Shown: one piece after another, positions 26,253 to 35,671 of the stretch
How the letters are laid out: each line of letters opens with the position of its first letter
Numbering within the stretch: the first letter of the stretch is position 1
Source of the DNA: Microbacterium sp. YJN-G
GTDB taxonomy: Bacteria > Actinomycetota > Actinomycetes > Actinomycetales > Microbacteriaceae
NCBI RefSeq assembly: GCF_015040615.1
Contig: NZ_CP060402.1
Coordinates: 2,356,001-2,420,000 of the forward strand
Direction: 5' to 3'
Length of the DNA stretch: 64,000 bases
Notes under the pieces: model-generated
The model's input: only the letters and a program-made list of their open reading frames with translations
Databases searched by the model: none
What the model was told of the DNA's origin: nothing
Position numbers and translations under genes: made by a program

Positions 26253-26525
26253 CTACTTGCGCTCGAAGTCGAAGGCCTTCAGCAGTTCGGCGACAGCCGT
26301 GTCGCGCTCGTCCCCGCCGTGCTCGAACATGTGCGTGACGTGGGTGCGCAGATGGTTCTCGAGCAGCAGTCTGTTCAGCGACTCGAGGGAGCGCTGCACG
26401 GCACGCGACTGCGTGATGATGTCCATGCAGTATTCCTCGTTCTCGATCATCCGCGCGATGCCGCGCAGCTGACCCTCGAGGATGCTTGTGCGGTGCAGAG
26501 CGCGCTTCTTGATGTCGTCGATCAC
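26253..26525 (-). CDS. CsoR/RcnR-family metal-sensing repressor
   Basis: The 90-residue all-helical DUF156 protein has ligand positions C33, H58 and H62 with the family spacing (C-x24-H-x3-H). Copper CsoR has Cys at the third position; His there is the RcnR-like pattern seen in Ni/Co sensors, though the N-terminal His of RcnR (position 3) is Asp here. Metal identity is therefore open. No metal exporter gene is adjacent; the next gene, divergent, is DUF445. The start GTG 26525 lies six nt after TAGGCT on the minus strand, a leaderless arrangement. Confidence 0.88.
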   Translation of the reverse strand: MIDDIKKRALHRTSILEGQLRGIARMIENEEYCMDIITQSRAVQRSLESLNRLLLENHLRTHVTHMFEHGGDERDTAVAELLKAFDFERK

Positions 26526-26559
26526 CCCTTGAGCCTACTCACCGTGAAAGGATGTCGGC

Positions 26560-27861
26560 ATGTCGCGTAGCACTCCGATGGCGCTGCTCTCGCCCGCCGA
26601 TCAGGAGCGACTGCGCGGGCTGCGCCGCATGAAGGGGGTCGCCCTCGGCGCCCTCATCCTGATGGCGGTGCTGTTCGTCGTCGCGTTCTGGCTGCAGAAC
26701 CGGTACCCGTGGCTGGAGTACGTGCGTGCCGCCGCCGAGGGCGGCATGGTCGGCGCGCTGGCGGACTGGTTCGCCGTGACGGCACTGTTCCGCCGCCCGC
26801 TGGGCCTTCCCATCCCGCACACCGCGATCATCCCCACCCGCAAGGACGAGATCGGCCGCAGCCTCGGCGAGTTCGTGGAGACGAACTTCCTCGCAGGTCC
26901 CGTGGTGCGCGCCAAGCTCTCCACGACCGCCCTGTCGCGCCGTCTCGGGGAATGGCTGCGCAGCCCGCGCCCGGCGACCGACGGCCGCACGCACGCCGAG
27001 CGGGTCGCCGCCGAGGGCGCGACGGTCGCGTCGGCGGTGCTGCGGGCGCTCAGCGACGACGATGTGCAGAGCCTGATCGCCGATCTCGCGCGTGAGCACC
27101 TCATCGCACCCGACTGGGCCCCCGCCGCGGGCGGCTGGCTGCAGCGCATCGTCGAGACCGATGCGCACCGCGGCGCGGTCGACATGGCCGTCGACAGCAT
27201 CGCCGGCTGGCTCGATGCGAACGCGCACACGTTCAGCGGCCTCGTGTCGCGCCGCCTGCCGGGATGGGTGCCCCGGCTGGCACACCGCTTCGTCGACGAG
27301 ACGGTGTACCACGAGGCGGTGAAGTTCGTCGCGGCCGTGCAGGCCGACCCGCGGCATCCCGCCCGTCTCGCCCTCGACGGGTACCTCGCGCGGCTCGCCG
27401 ACCGGTTGCAGCACGACGATGAGATGCGCGACCGGTTCGAGGGCGCCAAAGCCGCGCTGTTCGACAGCCCGCGGGTGGTCGCCCTGGCCGCCGACGCGTG
27501 GAACACCGCCAAGTCCGGGCTGCTCACGGCGCTGGCCGACCCGCAGAGCGGCCTACGCCGGCGCGCAGCATCCGCCGTCGCCGAGATCGGCGACCGGCTC
27601 GTGACCGACACCGCGCTGCAGGAGCGCGTGGACGGGTGGGTCACGGATGCCGCGGTCTTCCTCGTCGACCGCTACCGGCACGACATCGCCTCGATCATCA
27701 CCGACACGGTCGAGAAGTGGGATCCCGCCGAGACGACCGAGAAGATCGAGCTCATGGTCGGCCGTGACCTGCAGTACATCCGGCTGAACGGCACCGTGGT
27801 GGGCTCGCTGGCGGGGCTGGCGATCTTCGCCGTCGCGCACGCGATCATCCCCGGTATCTGA
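26560..27861 (+). CDS. DUF445 family membrane-anchored protein
   Basis: The 433-residue protein has a membrane helix at about residues 27-46, the family block AAAEGGMVGALADWFAVTALFRRPLGLPIPHTAIIP, a long helical middle part and a C-terminal membrane helix (GSLAGLAIFAVAHAIIPGI). This is the YjiN-like DUF445 layout. Function is not known for the family; a role at the cell envelope is generally assumed. The start at 26560 follows GAAAGG. It is divergent from the CsoR-family gene across 34 bp. Confidence 0.9.
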   Translation: MSRSTPMALLSPADQERLRGLRRMKGVALGALILMAVLFVVAFWLQNRYPWLEYVRAAAEGGMVGALADWFAVTALFRRPLGLPIPHTAIIPTRKDEIGRSLGEFVETNFLAGPVVRAKLSTTALSRRLGEWLRSPRPATDGRTHAERVAAEGATVASAVLRALSDDDVQSLIADLAREHLIAPDWAPAAGGWLQRIVETDAHRGAVDMAVDSIAGWLDANAHTFSGLVSRRLPGWVPRLAHRFVDETVYHEAVKFVAAVQADPRHPARLALDGYLARLADRLQHDDEMRDRFEGAKAALFDSPRVVALAADAWNTAKSGLLTALADPQSGLRRRAASAVAEIGDRLVTDTALQERVDGWVTDAAVFLVDRYRHDIASIITDTVEKWDPAETTEKIELMVGRDLQYIRLNGTVVGSLAGLAIFAVAHAIIPGI

Positions 27862-27988
27862 CCCTCGGCCGAGCGATCCGAGCGCGGAATCCGAGGACCC
27901 TCAGGGTACGCCTGCCCCACGGGAACGGCCACCCCCTCCCCCGACCGCCGTCCCACGCGCATGCTGGCAGGTCGACAGAGGAGGAATC

Positions 27989-28225
27989 ATGGCTGAGCCG
28001 AACAGCCCCGTGAAGGACGAGAACTACGACCTCGTGTGCGTACTCGAGGCGTCGCTGCGCAACGCCTGGACGATGCAGACGTACATCGCCGATGCCGATG
28101 CGGCCGGTGATGCGGAGCTCGCGGACTGGTTCCGCAAGATCCAGCACAACAGTGAGAAGGCGGGCGAGCAGGGCAAGCGGATGCTGCTCGAGCGCCTGCG
28201 TGCCGAGGAGGGCGACGGCGAATGA
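27989..28225 (+). CDS. Conserved small hypothetical protein
   Basis: A 78-residue helical acidic protein (CVLEASLRNAWTMQTYIADA, then WFRKIQHNSEKAGEQGKRML). I do not recognise a named family; the helix with Glu/His spacing looks like a small ferritin-like or four-helix fragment, but no full metal site is visible. The start follows GAGGAATC. It is translationally coupled to the next gene (ATGA overlap), so the two probably act together. Confidence 0.75.
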   Translation: MAEPNSPVKDENYDLVCVLEASLRNAWTMQTYIADADAAGDAELADWFRKIQHNSEKAGEQGKRMLLERLRAEEGDGE

Positions 28226-28485
28226 GCATCGCGCCGGCGGAGGGCACCGCGATGGGCGTGTGCGATGTGTGCGGCAACACCTACGACAAGATGATCGCCG
28301 TCACCAGCGGCGGCATGGTGGGCAACTTCGACAGCTTCGAATGCGCGATCCAGGCCATGGCGCCTTCCTGTGCGCACTGCGGATGCCGGGTGATCGGCCA
28401 CGGTGTCGAGAGCGACGGACGCATCTTCTGTTGCGCGCACTGCGCCCGCGAGGTGGGCGAGCACGCGCTGACCGACCGCGCCTGA
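28222..28485 (+). CDS. Small cysteine-rich zinc-binding hypothetical protein
   Basis: The 87-residue protein has Cys pairs CDVC (residues 14-17) and CAHCGC near 50, then CCAHC near 73, with a His between, suggesting one or two zinc sites or a metallothionein-like cluster. The central part is GGMVGNFDSFECAIQAM. The start overlaps the stop of the preceding small gene. Function is unknown; a metal-buffering or redox role for the coupled pair is only inference. Confidence 0.75.
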   Translation: MSIAPAEGTAMGVCDVCGNTYDKMIAVTSGGMVGNFDSFECAIQAMAPSCAHCGCRVIGHGVESDGRIFCCAHCAREVGEHALTDRA

Positions 28486-28537
28486 GCACGGCCCCTCCGC
28501 GACCGGCCTAAAGCGAGCATCGCGCCGACCGCCGCGG

Positions 28538-29182
28538 TCAGTCCGCCAGCGCCTCCGCGATCGGGCGGTCACCGCTGTTGAAGCGGATCGTCCGCCCGAC
28601 GGTGGCCGGAGTGCGCAGCGTCTCGGCGATCACCGCCGCGACATCCGCACGCGAGACCTCGCCCGAGGTCTCGGCCGTCGCGTCGATCCGCCCGGTCTCC
28701 TCGCCGAGCGTCAGGCGGCTGGGGCCGAGCACTGTCCAGTCCAGCGACGTCGCACGCAGGTGCTCGTCGGCTTCTGCCTTCGCCTCGGCATAGGCGTGGA
28801 ACGGATCGGAAGACGGGATGCCGTGCTGCGGCGAGGAGCCGAAGTACGACACCATCACGTAGCGGCGCACACCCGCATCCTCCGCGGCATCCATGGAGCG
28901 CACGGCGGCCTCGAAGTCGACCGCGCGCGTCCGCGCCGGGTTCCCGCCACCGGCGCCCGCCGACCAGACCACCGCGTCGTGCCCCGCGATGAGTTCGGCG
29001 AACTCCTCGCGGCCCTCGCGCTCGATGTCGAACACCTCGGGCAGGGCGCCCATCGCGCGCACGTCATCCGCCTGCGCGGCATCGCGGATGACGGCGGTGA
29101 CCTCGTCACCGCGGGCGGTGAGGATCGGAGCGAGCAGCAGTGCGACCTTGCCGTGGCCGCCGACGATCAGGATCCGTGCCAT
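28538..29182 (-). CDS. NAD(P)-binding SDR-like (NmrA/YwnB type) oxidoreductase
   Basis: The 214-residue protein has an N-terminal Rossmann motif ILIVGGHGKVA (GGxGxVA) and the atypical-SDR pattern of NAD(P)H-binding proteins: HDAVVWSAGAGGG, RRYVMVSYFGSS and AYAEAKAEADEHLR. Family members reduce small substrates or sense NADPH. The substrate is unknown. TAGCGT lies six nt before ATG 29182 on the minus strand, so the gene is probably leaderless. It converges with the small two-gene operon. Confidence 0.87.
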   Translation of the reverse strand: MARILIVGGHGKVALLLAPILTARGDEVTAVIRDAAQADDVRAMGALPEVFDIEREGREEFAELIAGHDAVVWSAGAGGGNPARTRAVDFEAAVRSMDAAEDAGVRRYVMVSYFGSSPQHGIPSSDPFHAYAEAKAEADEHLRATSLDWTVLGPSRLTLGEETGRIDATAETSGEVSRADVAAVIAETLRTPATVGRTIRFNSGDRPIAEALAD

Positions 29183-29252
29183 GACTCCACGCTACCCCGC
29201 CGCTCCCCGCACTCGCCCGCCACCCCCGCGCCACCGCCCTGGGAAATGACGC

Positions 29253-29281
29253 TTGCCATCCACTTCTACATCGTTGTAGAT
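29253..29281 (+). promoter_or_regulatory. Promoter with overlapping LacI-type operator for the arabinanase gene
   Basis: TTGCCA (29253-29258) and GTAGAT (29276-29281) are separated by 17 bp. The palindrome TCTACATCGTTGTAGA (29265-29280, 6-bp arms) covers the spacer and -10 box. Size and central CG fit a LacI-family operator. No LacI gene lies nearby, so the regulator would be encoded elsewhere. Confidence 0.65.
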
Positions 29282-29339
29282 TCTCGGCGACGGCTCACGG
29301 TCGAGGCGTCGCCCCGTCCGATGTCGAACAGGAACCGTC

Positions 29340-31712
29340 ATGCGCCGCACTCCCCGCACCTCCCTCGCCGCGGCGGTCGCCGCGGCGATGACGCTCGTCT
29401 GCGCCGCCCCCGCGCCCGCCTTCGCGAAACCGCCGGTCACGCACCCCGATCCGCCGCAGTTCCAGAACGTGAGCGTCCACGATCCCTCCGTCGTCACCTC
29501 CGGGGACGACCTGTGGGTCTTCGGCTCGCACGGCGCATCGGCGCACACCGACGACCTCATCGACTGGACGCAGCACACCGTCGATCTGTCGCAGGAGGCC
29601 GACAACGCCCTCTTCGACGACATCCGCACCGAGCTCGCGGAGACCTTCGAGTGGGCCCAGACCTCCACCCTGTGGGCGGCCGATGTCATCCAGCTCCCGG
29701 ATGGCCGCTTCGCGATGTACTACAACGCGTGCGAGGGGTCGTCTCCCCGCTCCGCGCTCGGCATCGCCACCTCCGACGACGTCGACGGGCCGTACGAGGA
29801 CCAGGGCATCCTGCTGAAATCCGGCATGGCGGGAGAGTCCGAGAACCCCGGCGAGGTGTACGACGCGCGCATCCATCCCAACGCCGTCGACCCCGACGCC
29901 TTCTACGACGCCGATGGCGACCTGTGGATGGTCTACGGTTCGTACTCCGGGGGCATCTTCATCCTGAAGCTCGATCCCGCCACCGGCGAGCCCCTGCCCG
30001 GACAGGGATACGGCGAACACCTCGTCGGAGGCAACCACAGCCGCATCGAGGCGCCGACGATCCAGTACGACGCCGAGAGCGGGTACTACTACCTCTATCT
30101 CTCGTTCGGCGGGCTCGATGCCGCCGGCGGCTACAACATCCGCGTCGCCCGCTCCACCTCCCCTGATGGTCCGTACCTGGATGCCGACGGCAACGACATG
30201 GCCGAGGTGAAGTCCGACCCCTCGCTTCCGCTCTTCGACGACGCCTCAATCGCCCCGTACGGGGTGAAGCTCATGGGCTCCCACGTCTTCGCCCACGAGC
30301 TCGGCGACCCCGGAGCCGCATCCGGCATCGGCTACAACTCCCCGGGGCACAACTCCTGGTATCAGGACCCGCAGACGGGTCGCATGTTCCTGGTGTTCCA
30401 CGCCCGCTTCCCCGGCAGCGGCGAGTACCACGAAGTCCGCGTGCACCAGATCCTCATGAATGACGACGGCTGGCCGGTGGTCTCGCCCCAGCGCTACGCG
30501 GGTGAGACCGCGGGCAAGGTCTACCGCAGCGACGTCGTCGGCAGCTGGCAGCTGGTGAACATGGGCAAGGACATCACCGCCGTGCCCGCCGAGTCCTCCG
30601 CGATCTCGCTGACGAAGAACGGGAAGATCACCGGTGCCGCTTCCGGCACCTGGACGCTTGACGATGTGAATGCCGCCACGCTCGTCATCGACGGCGAGAC
30701 CTACACCGGGAAGTTCGTGCGCGTGTGGGACCCGGCGATGAAGAAGTGGTCCACCGGCTTCACCGCCCTGTCCCCTCACGGTGTGAGCGTATGGGGTCGC
30801 CAGGTGCCGACGATGAGCCCGGAGGATGCCGTCTCCGCGGTGATCGCCGCGCTCGATCTCGGCGACACCTCGGCCGTGACCGCCGACCTCGTCCTTCCCA
30901 CCGAGGGCACGGGCGGATCGACGATCACCTGGTCCAGCACCGATCCTGGCGTCGTGTCGGACGGCGGCGTCGTGCAGCGGCCCTCGGTGGGTGAGCCCGA
31001 CGCGACCGTCACCCTCACCGCGACCGTGACCGCCGGCGCCGTCACCGAGACGGCGACGTTCGAGCTCACCGTGCTCGCGCGCACTCCAGCGGTGATGGCG
31101 GGATCGTGGTCGTTCGAGGGCGACCTGGCCGACGGCGCCGGGCGGCACCCGGCGGCCTCGATGACGGGCGCGCGGCTGGATGCTGCCGGCGGAACGCTCG
31201 CGTTCGCTCCGGATGGTGCGGCCGGCAGCGCACTGCATCTCGACGGCGCGAGCGGGGCTCGGCTGCCCGACAGCCTGATCCAGGGCTCGGAGTACACAGT
31301 GAGCCTGTGGCTGCGCCCCGAGCGCCTGACCTCGTACACGACGGCCTTCTTCGGCGCCGCGTCACCGGAGTCGTGGGTGAGCCTCGTCCCGCAGGGGCAC
31401 AGCGGAGTCGGCGGCTCGACGATGCTCTGGTCGGGCACGCAGTGGTACGACGCCGGCACGGGACAGTCCCTGCCGCTCGGCGAATGGTCGCACGCCGCAT
31501 TCGTGGTGGATGGCGGTTCGGTCACCGTGTACATCGACGGTGTCGAGCGCTTCCAGGGCACCGGGTTCCCCGACGTGTTCGGTGTGTCCGGAGCGCAGTT
31601 CGGCATCGGCGTGAACTGGTGGGATGCCCCGTTCGCAGGTGATGTCGATGAGCTGAAGGTGTGGAGCACAGCCCTCACCGATGCAGAGATCGCCGAGCTC
31701 GCGACGCCCTGA
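29340..31712 (+). CDS. Secreted GH43 arabinan-degrading enzyme with Ig-like and LamG domains
   Basis: The 790-residue protein has a Sec signal peptide (residues 1-29, cleavage after AFA). The GH43 five-blade propeller follows: base D48 in VHDPSV, pKa-tuning D184 in AVDPDAF and acid E237 in SRIEAPT. The fit is closest to endo-alpha-1,5-L-arabinanases and related GH43 enzymes. Residues about 400-500 are a small beta domain (SWQLVNMGKDI...TGKFVRVWDP), 510-590 an atrophied bacterial Ig-like domain (ITWSSTDPGVVSDGGVV) and 600-790 a LamG/concanavalin-like domain that may bind carbohydrate. It acts outside the cell. AGGAA precedes the start. It stands alone, with a LacI-type operator upstream. Confidence 0.9.
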   Translation: MRRTPRTSLAAAVAAAMTLVCAAPAPAFAKPPVTHPDPPQFQNVSVHDPSVVTSGDDLWVFGSHGASAHTDDLIDWTQHTVDLSQEADNALFDDIRTELAETFEWAQTSTLWAADVIQLPDGRFAMYYNACEGSSPRSALGIATSDDVDGPYEDQGILLKSGMAGESENPGEVYDARIHPNAVDPDAFYDADGDLWMVYGSYSGGIFILKLDPATGEPLPGQGYGEHLVGGNHSRIEAPTIQYDAESGYYYLYLSFGGLDAAGGYNIRVARSTSPDGPYLDADGNDMAEVKSDPSLPLFDDASIAPYGVKLMGSHVFAHELGDPGAASGIGYNSPGHNSWYQDPQTGRMFLVFHARFPGSGEYHEVRVHQILMNDDGWPVVSPQRYAGETAGKVYRSDVVGSWQLVNMGKDITAVPAESSAISLTKNGKITGAASGTWTLDDVNAATLVIDGETYTGKFVRVWDPAMKKWSTGFTALSPHGVSVWGRQVPTMSPEDAVSAVIAALDLGDTSAVTADLVLPTEGTGGSTITWSSTDPGVVSDGGVVQRPSVGEPDATVTLTATVTAGAVTETATFELTVLARTPAVMAGSWSFEGDLADGAGRHPAASMTGARLDAAGGTLAFAPDGAAGSALHLDGASGARLPDSLIQGSEYTVSLWLRPERLTSYTTAFFGAASPESWVSLVPQGHSGVGGSTMLWSGTQWYDAGTGQSLPLGEWSHAAFVVDGGSVTVYIDGVERFQGTGFPDVFGVSGAQFGIGVNWWDAPFAGDVDELKVWSTALTDAEIAELATP

Positions 31713-31785
31713 TGCACGGCAGCAGGCCCGGCTGGTCCTCGTCAGAGATGTCCGCACCGACCGCGACTGCGCGAGCAACCGGCTG

Positions 31786-32685
31786 TCAGCGTGCGGCGAG
31801 ACCCGCGAGCAGCTCGAGCACGCACAACGCGGCCAGCCGCACGGTACGGCCGTCGGCGGCATCCGCCGTGGCATCCACCTCGGCGATGTCGGCGCTGACC
31901 ACGCGCGGGTCGGCGGCGAGCGCGCGCACCAGGGTGCGCAGTTCGGCGGCCGCCAGGCCGCCGGGCACGCTCGCCGGGCATCCGGGTGCGTTGGCGCGGT
32001 CGACGGCGTCCACGTCGATGTCGAGGTGGATGCGCGCACCGGCGCCGGCGACCTCGAGCGCCTCCGCGGCGACATCGGCGATCCCCCGCCTGCGCACCTC
32101 GTCGAGAGTGATCACGCGGATGCCCCAGTCCGCGGCGCGCCGGGCGTAGGCGGCGGAGTTCGCGAAGTCGGCGATGCCGAGCTGCACGATCCGCCGCGGG
32201 TCGATGCGCTCGCCCTCCGGGGCGTCCTGCACGAGGCGTCGCACCGGCGAGCCGTTCGAGACGCCGTCGCGCAGGTCGAAGTGCGCGTCGATGGTGATCA
32301 GCCCGTCGGCCCCGGCACCGCGGGCGACGGGGTAGGTGAGCGAGTTGTCGCCGCCGAGCGCGACCACCAGGCGCGCGTCGCGGGAGAGCTCGCGCACGCG
32401 TTCGGCCGCCCGCTCGACGCCCGCCTCACCGTCCGGATCGGCCACGTCGCCGGCGTCCGCGATCCGCAGCACGTCGTTCAGGTCGAGCACCGGCGGGCCC
32501 ATCAGCGTCGCGCTGTACCGGGTGAGTGCCTCGCGGATGGCGGCCGGGGTGGCCTGGGCACCGGTCGGCGACAGCGAGGTGCGCCAGGTCGGCACGCCCA
32601 GCAGCACGGCATCCGCTCTCGACCCCGGCACCGGCGCAGGCCAGGAGCCGGCACGGGGCCAGAGCTCATCGTGTGAGAGCGCCAT
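31786..32685 (-). CDS. hutG: Formimidoylglutamase (arginase family)
   Basis: The 299-residue ureohydrolase has the Mn-binding motifs GGDNS, DAHFD and DIDVDAVD in order. Arginase-family enzymes include formimidoylglutamase and agmatinase; the position at the end of hutH-hutU-hutI fixes it as the last step of histidine breakdown (N-formimino-glutamate to glutamate and formamide). The start overlaps the hutI end by 20 bp. Length is normal. Confidence 0.92.
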   Translation of the reverse strand: MALSHDELWPRAGSWPAPVPGSRADAVLLGVPTWRTSLSPTGAQATPAAIREALTRYSATLMGPPVLDLNDVLRIADAGDVADPDGEAGVERAAERVRELSRDARLVVALGGDNSLTYPVARGAGADGLITIDAHFDLRDGVSNGSPVRRLVQDAPEGERIDPRRIVQLGIADFANSAAYARRAADWGIRVITLDEVRRRGIADVAAEALEVAGAGARIHLDIDVDAVDRANAPGCPASVPGGLAAAELRTLVRALAADPRVVSADIAEVDATADAADGRTVRLAALCVLELLAGLAAR

Positions 32686-33868
32686 GGCGTCCCCTCCCTT
32701 CGACGGCGATGCCGTCCTTCCAGACGGTCCGCACCAGCGGCACGCCGGGCCGGTAGGCGAGGTGCACGCGGGTCGGCGCGTCCAGCAGCACGAGGTCGGC
32801 CCGCTTCCCCTGCGCGATGGTGCCGATGTCGTCGCGGCGCAGCGCCGCGGCTCCCCCGGTGGTGGCCGCCCAGACCGCCTCGGCCGGGGTCATGCCCATG
32901 TCGCGCACGGCGACGGCGATGCAGAACGGCATCGACGAGGTGAAGCTCGATCCAGGGTTGGTGTCGCAGGCCAGCGCCACGGTCACCCCGGCGTCGATCA
33001 GCCGCCGGGCGTCGGGGTAGGGCTGCCGGGTGGAGAACTCGACCCCCGGCAGCAGGGTGAGCACGGTGCCGGATGCCGCGAGCGCGGCCACATCGTCGTC
33101 GCCGAGGTACGTGCCGTGATCGACGGATGCCGCCCCGAGCTCGACCGCCAGCCGCACACCCTCGCTCGGCCCGAGCTGGGCGGCGTGCAGCCGCGGCATC
33201 AGGCCCCGCGCGATGCCCGCCTCGAGCACCCGGCGCGACTGGGCGACGGTGAACGCACCGGTCTCGCAGAACGCGTCGATCCACCGGGCGTGCGGCGCGC
33301 ACGCGTCGAGCATCTCGCCGACCACGAGGTCGACGTACTCGTCGGCACGCTCGGCGTACTCGGCCGGCACGACATGCGCCCCGAGGAAGGTCACCTCGGG
33401 CGTCACCTCTGCCGCCAACCGCACGAGGCGCGCCTCGGTGTCGATGTCCAGCCCGTAGCCGCTCTTGATCTCCACCGTGGTGGTGCCCTGGGCGAGCATC
33501 TCGTCACGCAACGCCCGCAGACGAGCACGCAGCTCATCGTCCGTGGCGGCACGGGTGGCGGCGACGGTCGAGCGGATGCCGCCGGCGGCGTACTTCTGCC
33601 CCGCCATCCGCGCCTCGAACTCCGCGGCGCGGTCGCCGCCGAACACGAGGTGGCTGTGGCTGTCGACGAAGCCGGGGATCACGGCCCTGCCGGCGGCATC
33701 CACCTCGACGAATCCGCCCGGCACCGCGGGTGCGTCAGAGGCGGCGCCGGCCCAGGCGATGCGGTCGTGCTCGATGAGCACGGCCGCATCGTGCACGGTG
33801 CCGAATCGGTCGTCCGGCGAGGCGACGTTGGTCGTCAGCTCGCCGATGTTCGTGATGAGCGTGGCCAT
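32666..33868 (-). CDS. hutI: Imidazolonepropionase
   Basis: The 400-residue amidohydrolase opens the imidazolone ring in histidine breakdown. The metal-binding HxH is in [16 protein letters not shown]; further family motifs are [12 protein letters not shown], the metal histidine in [13 protein letters not shown] and [21 protein letters not shown] precedes ATG 33868. Third gene of hutHUIG, 30 nt after hutU. Confidence 0.95.
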   Translation of the reverse strand: MATLITNIGELTTNVASPDDRFGTVHDAAVLIEHDRIAWAGAASDAPAVPGGFVEVDAAGRAVIPGFVDSHSHLVFGGDRAAEFEARMAGQKYAAGGIRSTVAATRAATDDELRARLRALRDEMLAQGTTTVEIKSGYGLDIDTEARLVRLAAEVTPEVTFLGAHVVPAEYAERADEYVDLVVGEMLDACAPHARWIDAFCETGAFTVAQSRRVLEAGIARGLMPRLHAAQLGPSEGVRLAVELGAASVDHGTYLGDDDVAALAASGTVLTLLPGVEFSTRQPYPDARRLIDAGVTVALACDTNPGSSFTSSMPFCIAVAVRDMGMTPAEAVWAATTGGAAALRRDDIGTIAQGKRADLVLLDAPTRVHLAYRPGVPLVRTVWKDGIAVEGRGRHGALTR

Positions 33869-33898
33869 ACGGTCATCCTCTCCCCTGCGCGGCGTGTG

Positions 33899-35671
33899 TC
33901 ACAGCATCGGAACCTTCAGGCCCCGCTCCCGAGCGATGTCGCGCGCGTGCTCGTACCCCGCATCGACGTGCCGCATGACGCCGGTGCCGGGATCATTGGT
34001 CAGCACGCGGGCGATCTTCTGCGCGGCCAGTTCGGTGCCGTCCGCGACGGTGACCTGGCCGGCATGGATGCTGCGCCCGATGCCGACGCCGCCGCCGTGG
34101 TGCAGCGACACCCAGCTCGCGCCCGAGGCGGTGTTTAGCAGGGCGTTCAGCAGCGGCCAGTCGGCGATGGCATCCGAGCCGTCCTTCATCCCCTCGGTCT
34201 CCCGGTACGGGGAGGCGACCGAGCCCGAGTCGAGGTGGTCGCGCCCGATCACGATCGGCGCGCTGAGCTCGCCCGAGGCGACCATCTCGTTGAACTTCAG
34301 CCCGGCCAGGTGCCGCTCCTGGTACCCCAGCCAGCAGATGCGCGCCGGCAGCCCCTCGAAGTGCACGGCCTCGCCGGCCTTGTCGAGCCAGCGGTGCAGC
34401 GCCCGATCCTCGGGGAAGAGCTCGGCGATGGCGCGGTCGGTGCGGCGGATGTCCTCCGGGTCCCCCGACAGGGCAGCCCAGCGGAACGGGCCACGTCCCT
34501 CTTCGAACTGCGGCCGGATGTAGGCGGGCACGAAGCCGGGGAAGGCGAAGGCACGATCGAATCCGCCCAGCTGCGCCTCGGCGCGGATGGAGTTGCCGTA
34601 GTCGAACACGGCGGCCCCGGCATCCTGGAAGGCGACCATGGCGGCCACGTGCGCGGCCATCGACTCGCGGGCACGACGGGTGAACTGCTCGGGGTCGCGG
34701 TCGGCCTCGGTCTTCCAGTCGGCCACGCTGATGCCCACCGGCAGGTAGGCGAGCGGGTCGTGCGCGCTGGTCTGATCGGTGACGACGTCGATCGTCAGCT
34801 CTCCGGCATCCTGGCGGCGCTTGAGCTCGGGGAAGACCTCGGCGGCGTTGCCGACGACGCCCACCGACAGCGCCTCGCCGGCCTCCCGGGCCGCGGTCAC
34901 CCGGGCGACCGCGGCGTCGAGGTCGGTGGTGTACTCATCGAGGTAGCCGTGCTCGACCCGGCGGGCCAGGCGCGACTCGTCGACGTCGACGATCAGCACC
35001 GTGCCCTCGTTGAGGGTGACGGCCAGCGGCTGCGCGCCCCCCATGCCCCCGGCGCCGGCGGTGAGGGTGAGGGTGCCCTTGAGCGACTGGGTCGCCGAGC
35101 CCGTGGAAGCGCCGAGGGACCGGGCGACGGCGGCGAAGGTCTCGTAGGTGCCCTGCAGGATGCCCTGGGTGCCGATGTAGATCCAGGAACCCGCGGTCAT
35201 CTGGCCGTACATGGTGAGCCCGAGCGCCTCGAGCCGGCGGAACTCGGGCCAGGTGGCCCAGTCGCCGACGAGGTTCGAGTTCGCGATGAGCACGCGCGGC
35301 GCCCATTCGTGCGTGCGGAACACCCCGACCGGCTTGCCGGACTGCACCAGCAGGGTCTCATCCGGCTCGAGCTCGTCGAGGGTGCGGACGATGGCGTCGT
35401 ACGCCTCCCAGCTGCGCGCGGCACGACCGGTGCCACCGTAGACGACGAGATCCTCGGGGTGCTCGGCGACCTCGGGGTCGAGGTTGTTCATCAGCATCCG
35501 CTTGGCGGCCTCGGCGCCCCAGCTCTTGGCGGTGCGCTCACCGCCCCGCGGGGCCCGGATGCGGCGGCCGGGATCGTGCAGCGTGGCCTCGGTGCGGGTG
35601 GGCTCAGTGTGGGTGGGCTCAGTGCGGGTGGTCTCAGTGCGGGTGGGCTCAGTGCGGGTGGGCTCAGACAT
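33899..35671 (-). CDS. hutU: Urocanate hydratase with a repeat-encoded N-terminal extension
   Basis: The 590-residue NAD-dependent enzyme hydrates urocanate. Core motifs: [45 protein letters not shown], and the C-terminal [14 protein letters not shown]. The normal protein begins around the [14 protein letters not shown] stretch. Here about 30 extra residues precede it: five copies of EPTRT and variants. The start at 35671 is well supported: AAGGAG with 7-nt spacing, and an 8-bp overlap with hutH. The extension is therefore translated. It is probably flexible and not needed for catalysis. Confidence 0.95.
   Translation of the reverse strand: MSEPTRTEPTRTETTRTEPTHTEPTRTEATLHDPGRRIRAPRGGERTAKSWGAEAAKRMLMNNLDPEVAEHPEDLVVYGGTGRAARSWEAYDAIVRTLDELEPDETLLVQSGKPVGVFRTHEWAPRVLIANSNLVGDWATWPEFRRLEALGLTMYGQMTAGSWIYIGTQGILQGTYETFAAVARSLGASTGSATQSLKGTLTLTAGAGGMGGAQPLAVTLNEGTVLIVDVDESRLARRVEHGYLDEYTTDLDAAVARVTAAREAGEALSVGVVGNAAEVFPELKRRQDAGELTIDVVTDQTSAHDPLAYLPVGISVADWKTEADRDPEQFTRRARESMAAHVAAMVAFQDAGAAVFDYGNSIRAEAQLGGFDRAFAFPGFVPAYIRPQFEEGRGPFRWAALSGDPEDIRRTDRAIAELFPEDRALHRWLDKAGEAVHFEGLPARICWLGYQERHLAGLKFNEMVASGELSAPIVIGRDHLDSGSVASPYRETEGMKDGSDAIADWPLLNALLNTASGASWVSLHHGGGVGIGRSIHAGQVTVADGTELAAQKIARVLTNDPGTGVMRHVDAGYEHARDIARERGLKVPML
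35592..35666. repeat. Five-copy 15-bp tandem repeat in the 5' end of hutU
   Basis: Five units of GTGCGGGTGGGCTCA start at 35592, 35607, 35622, 35637 and 35652; units 2 and 3 each differ by one base. Each unit encodes five residues ([10 protein letters not shown] or ETTRT on the minus strand), so copy changes stay in frame. Confidence 0.95.
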
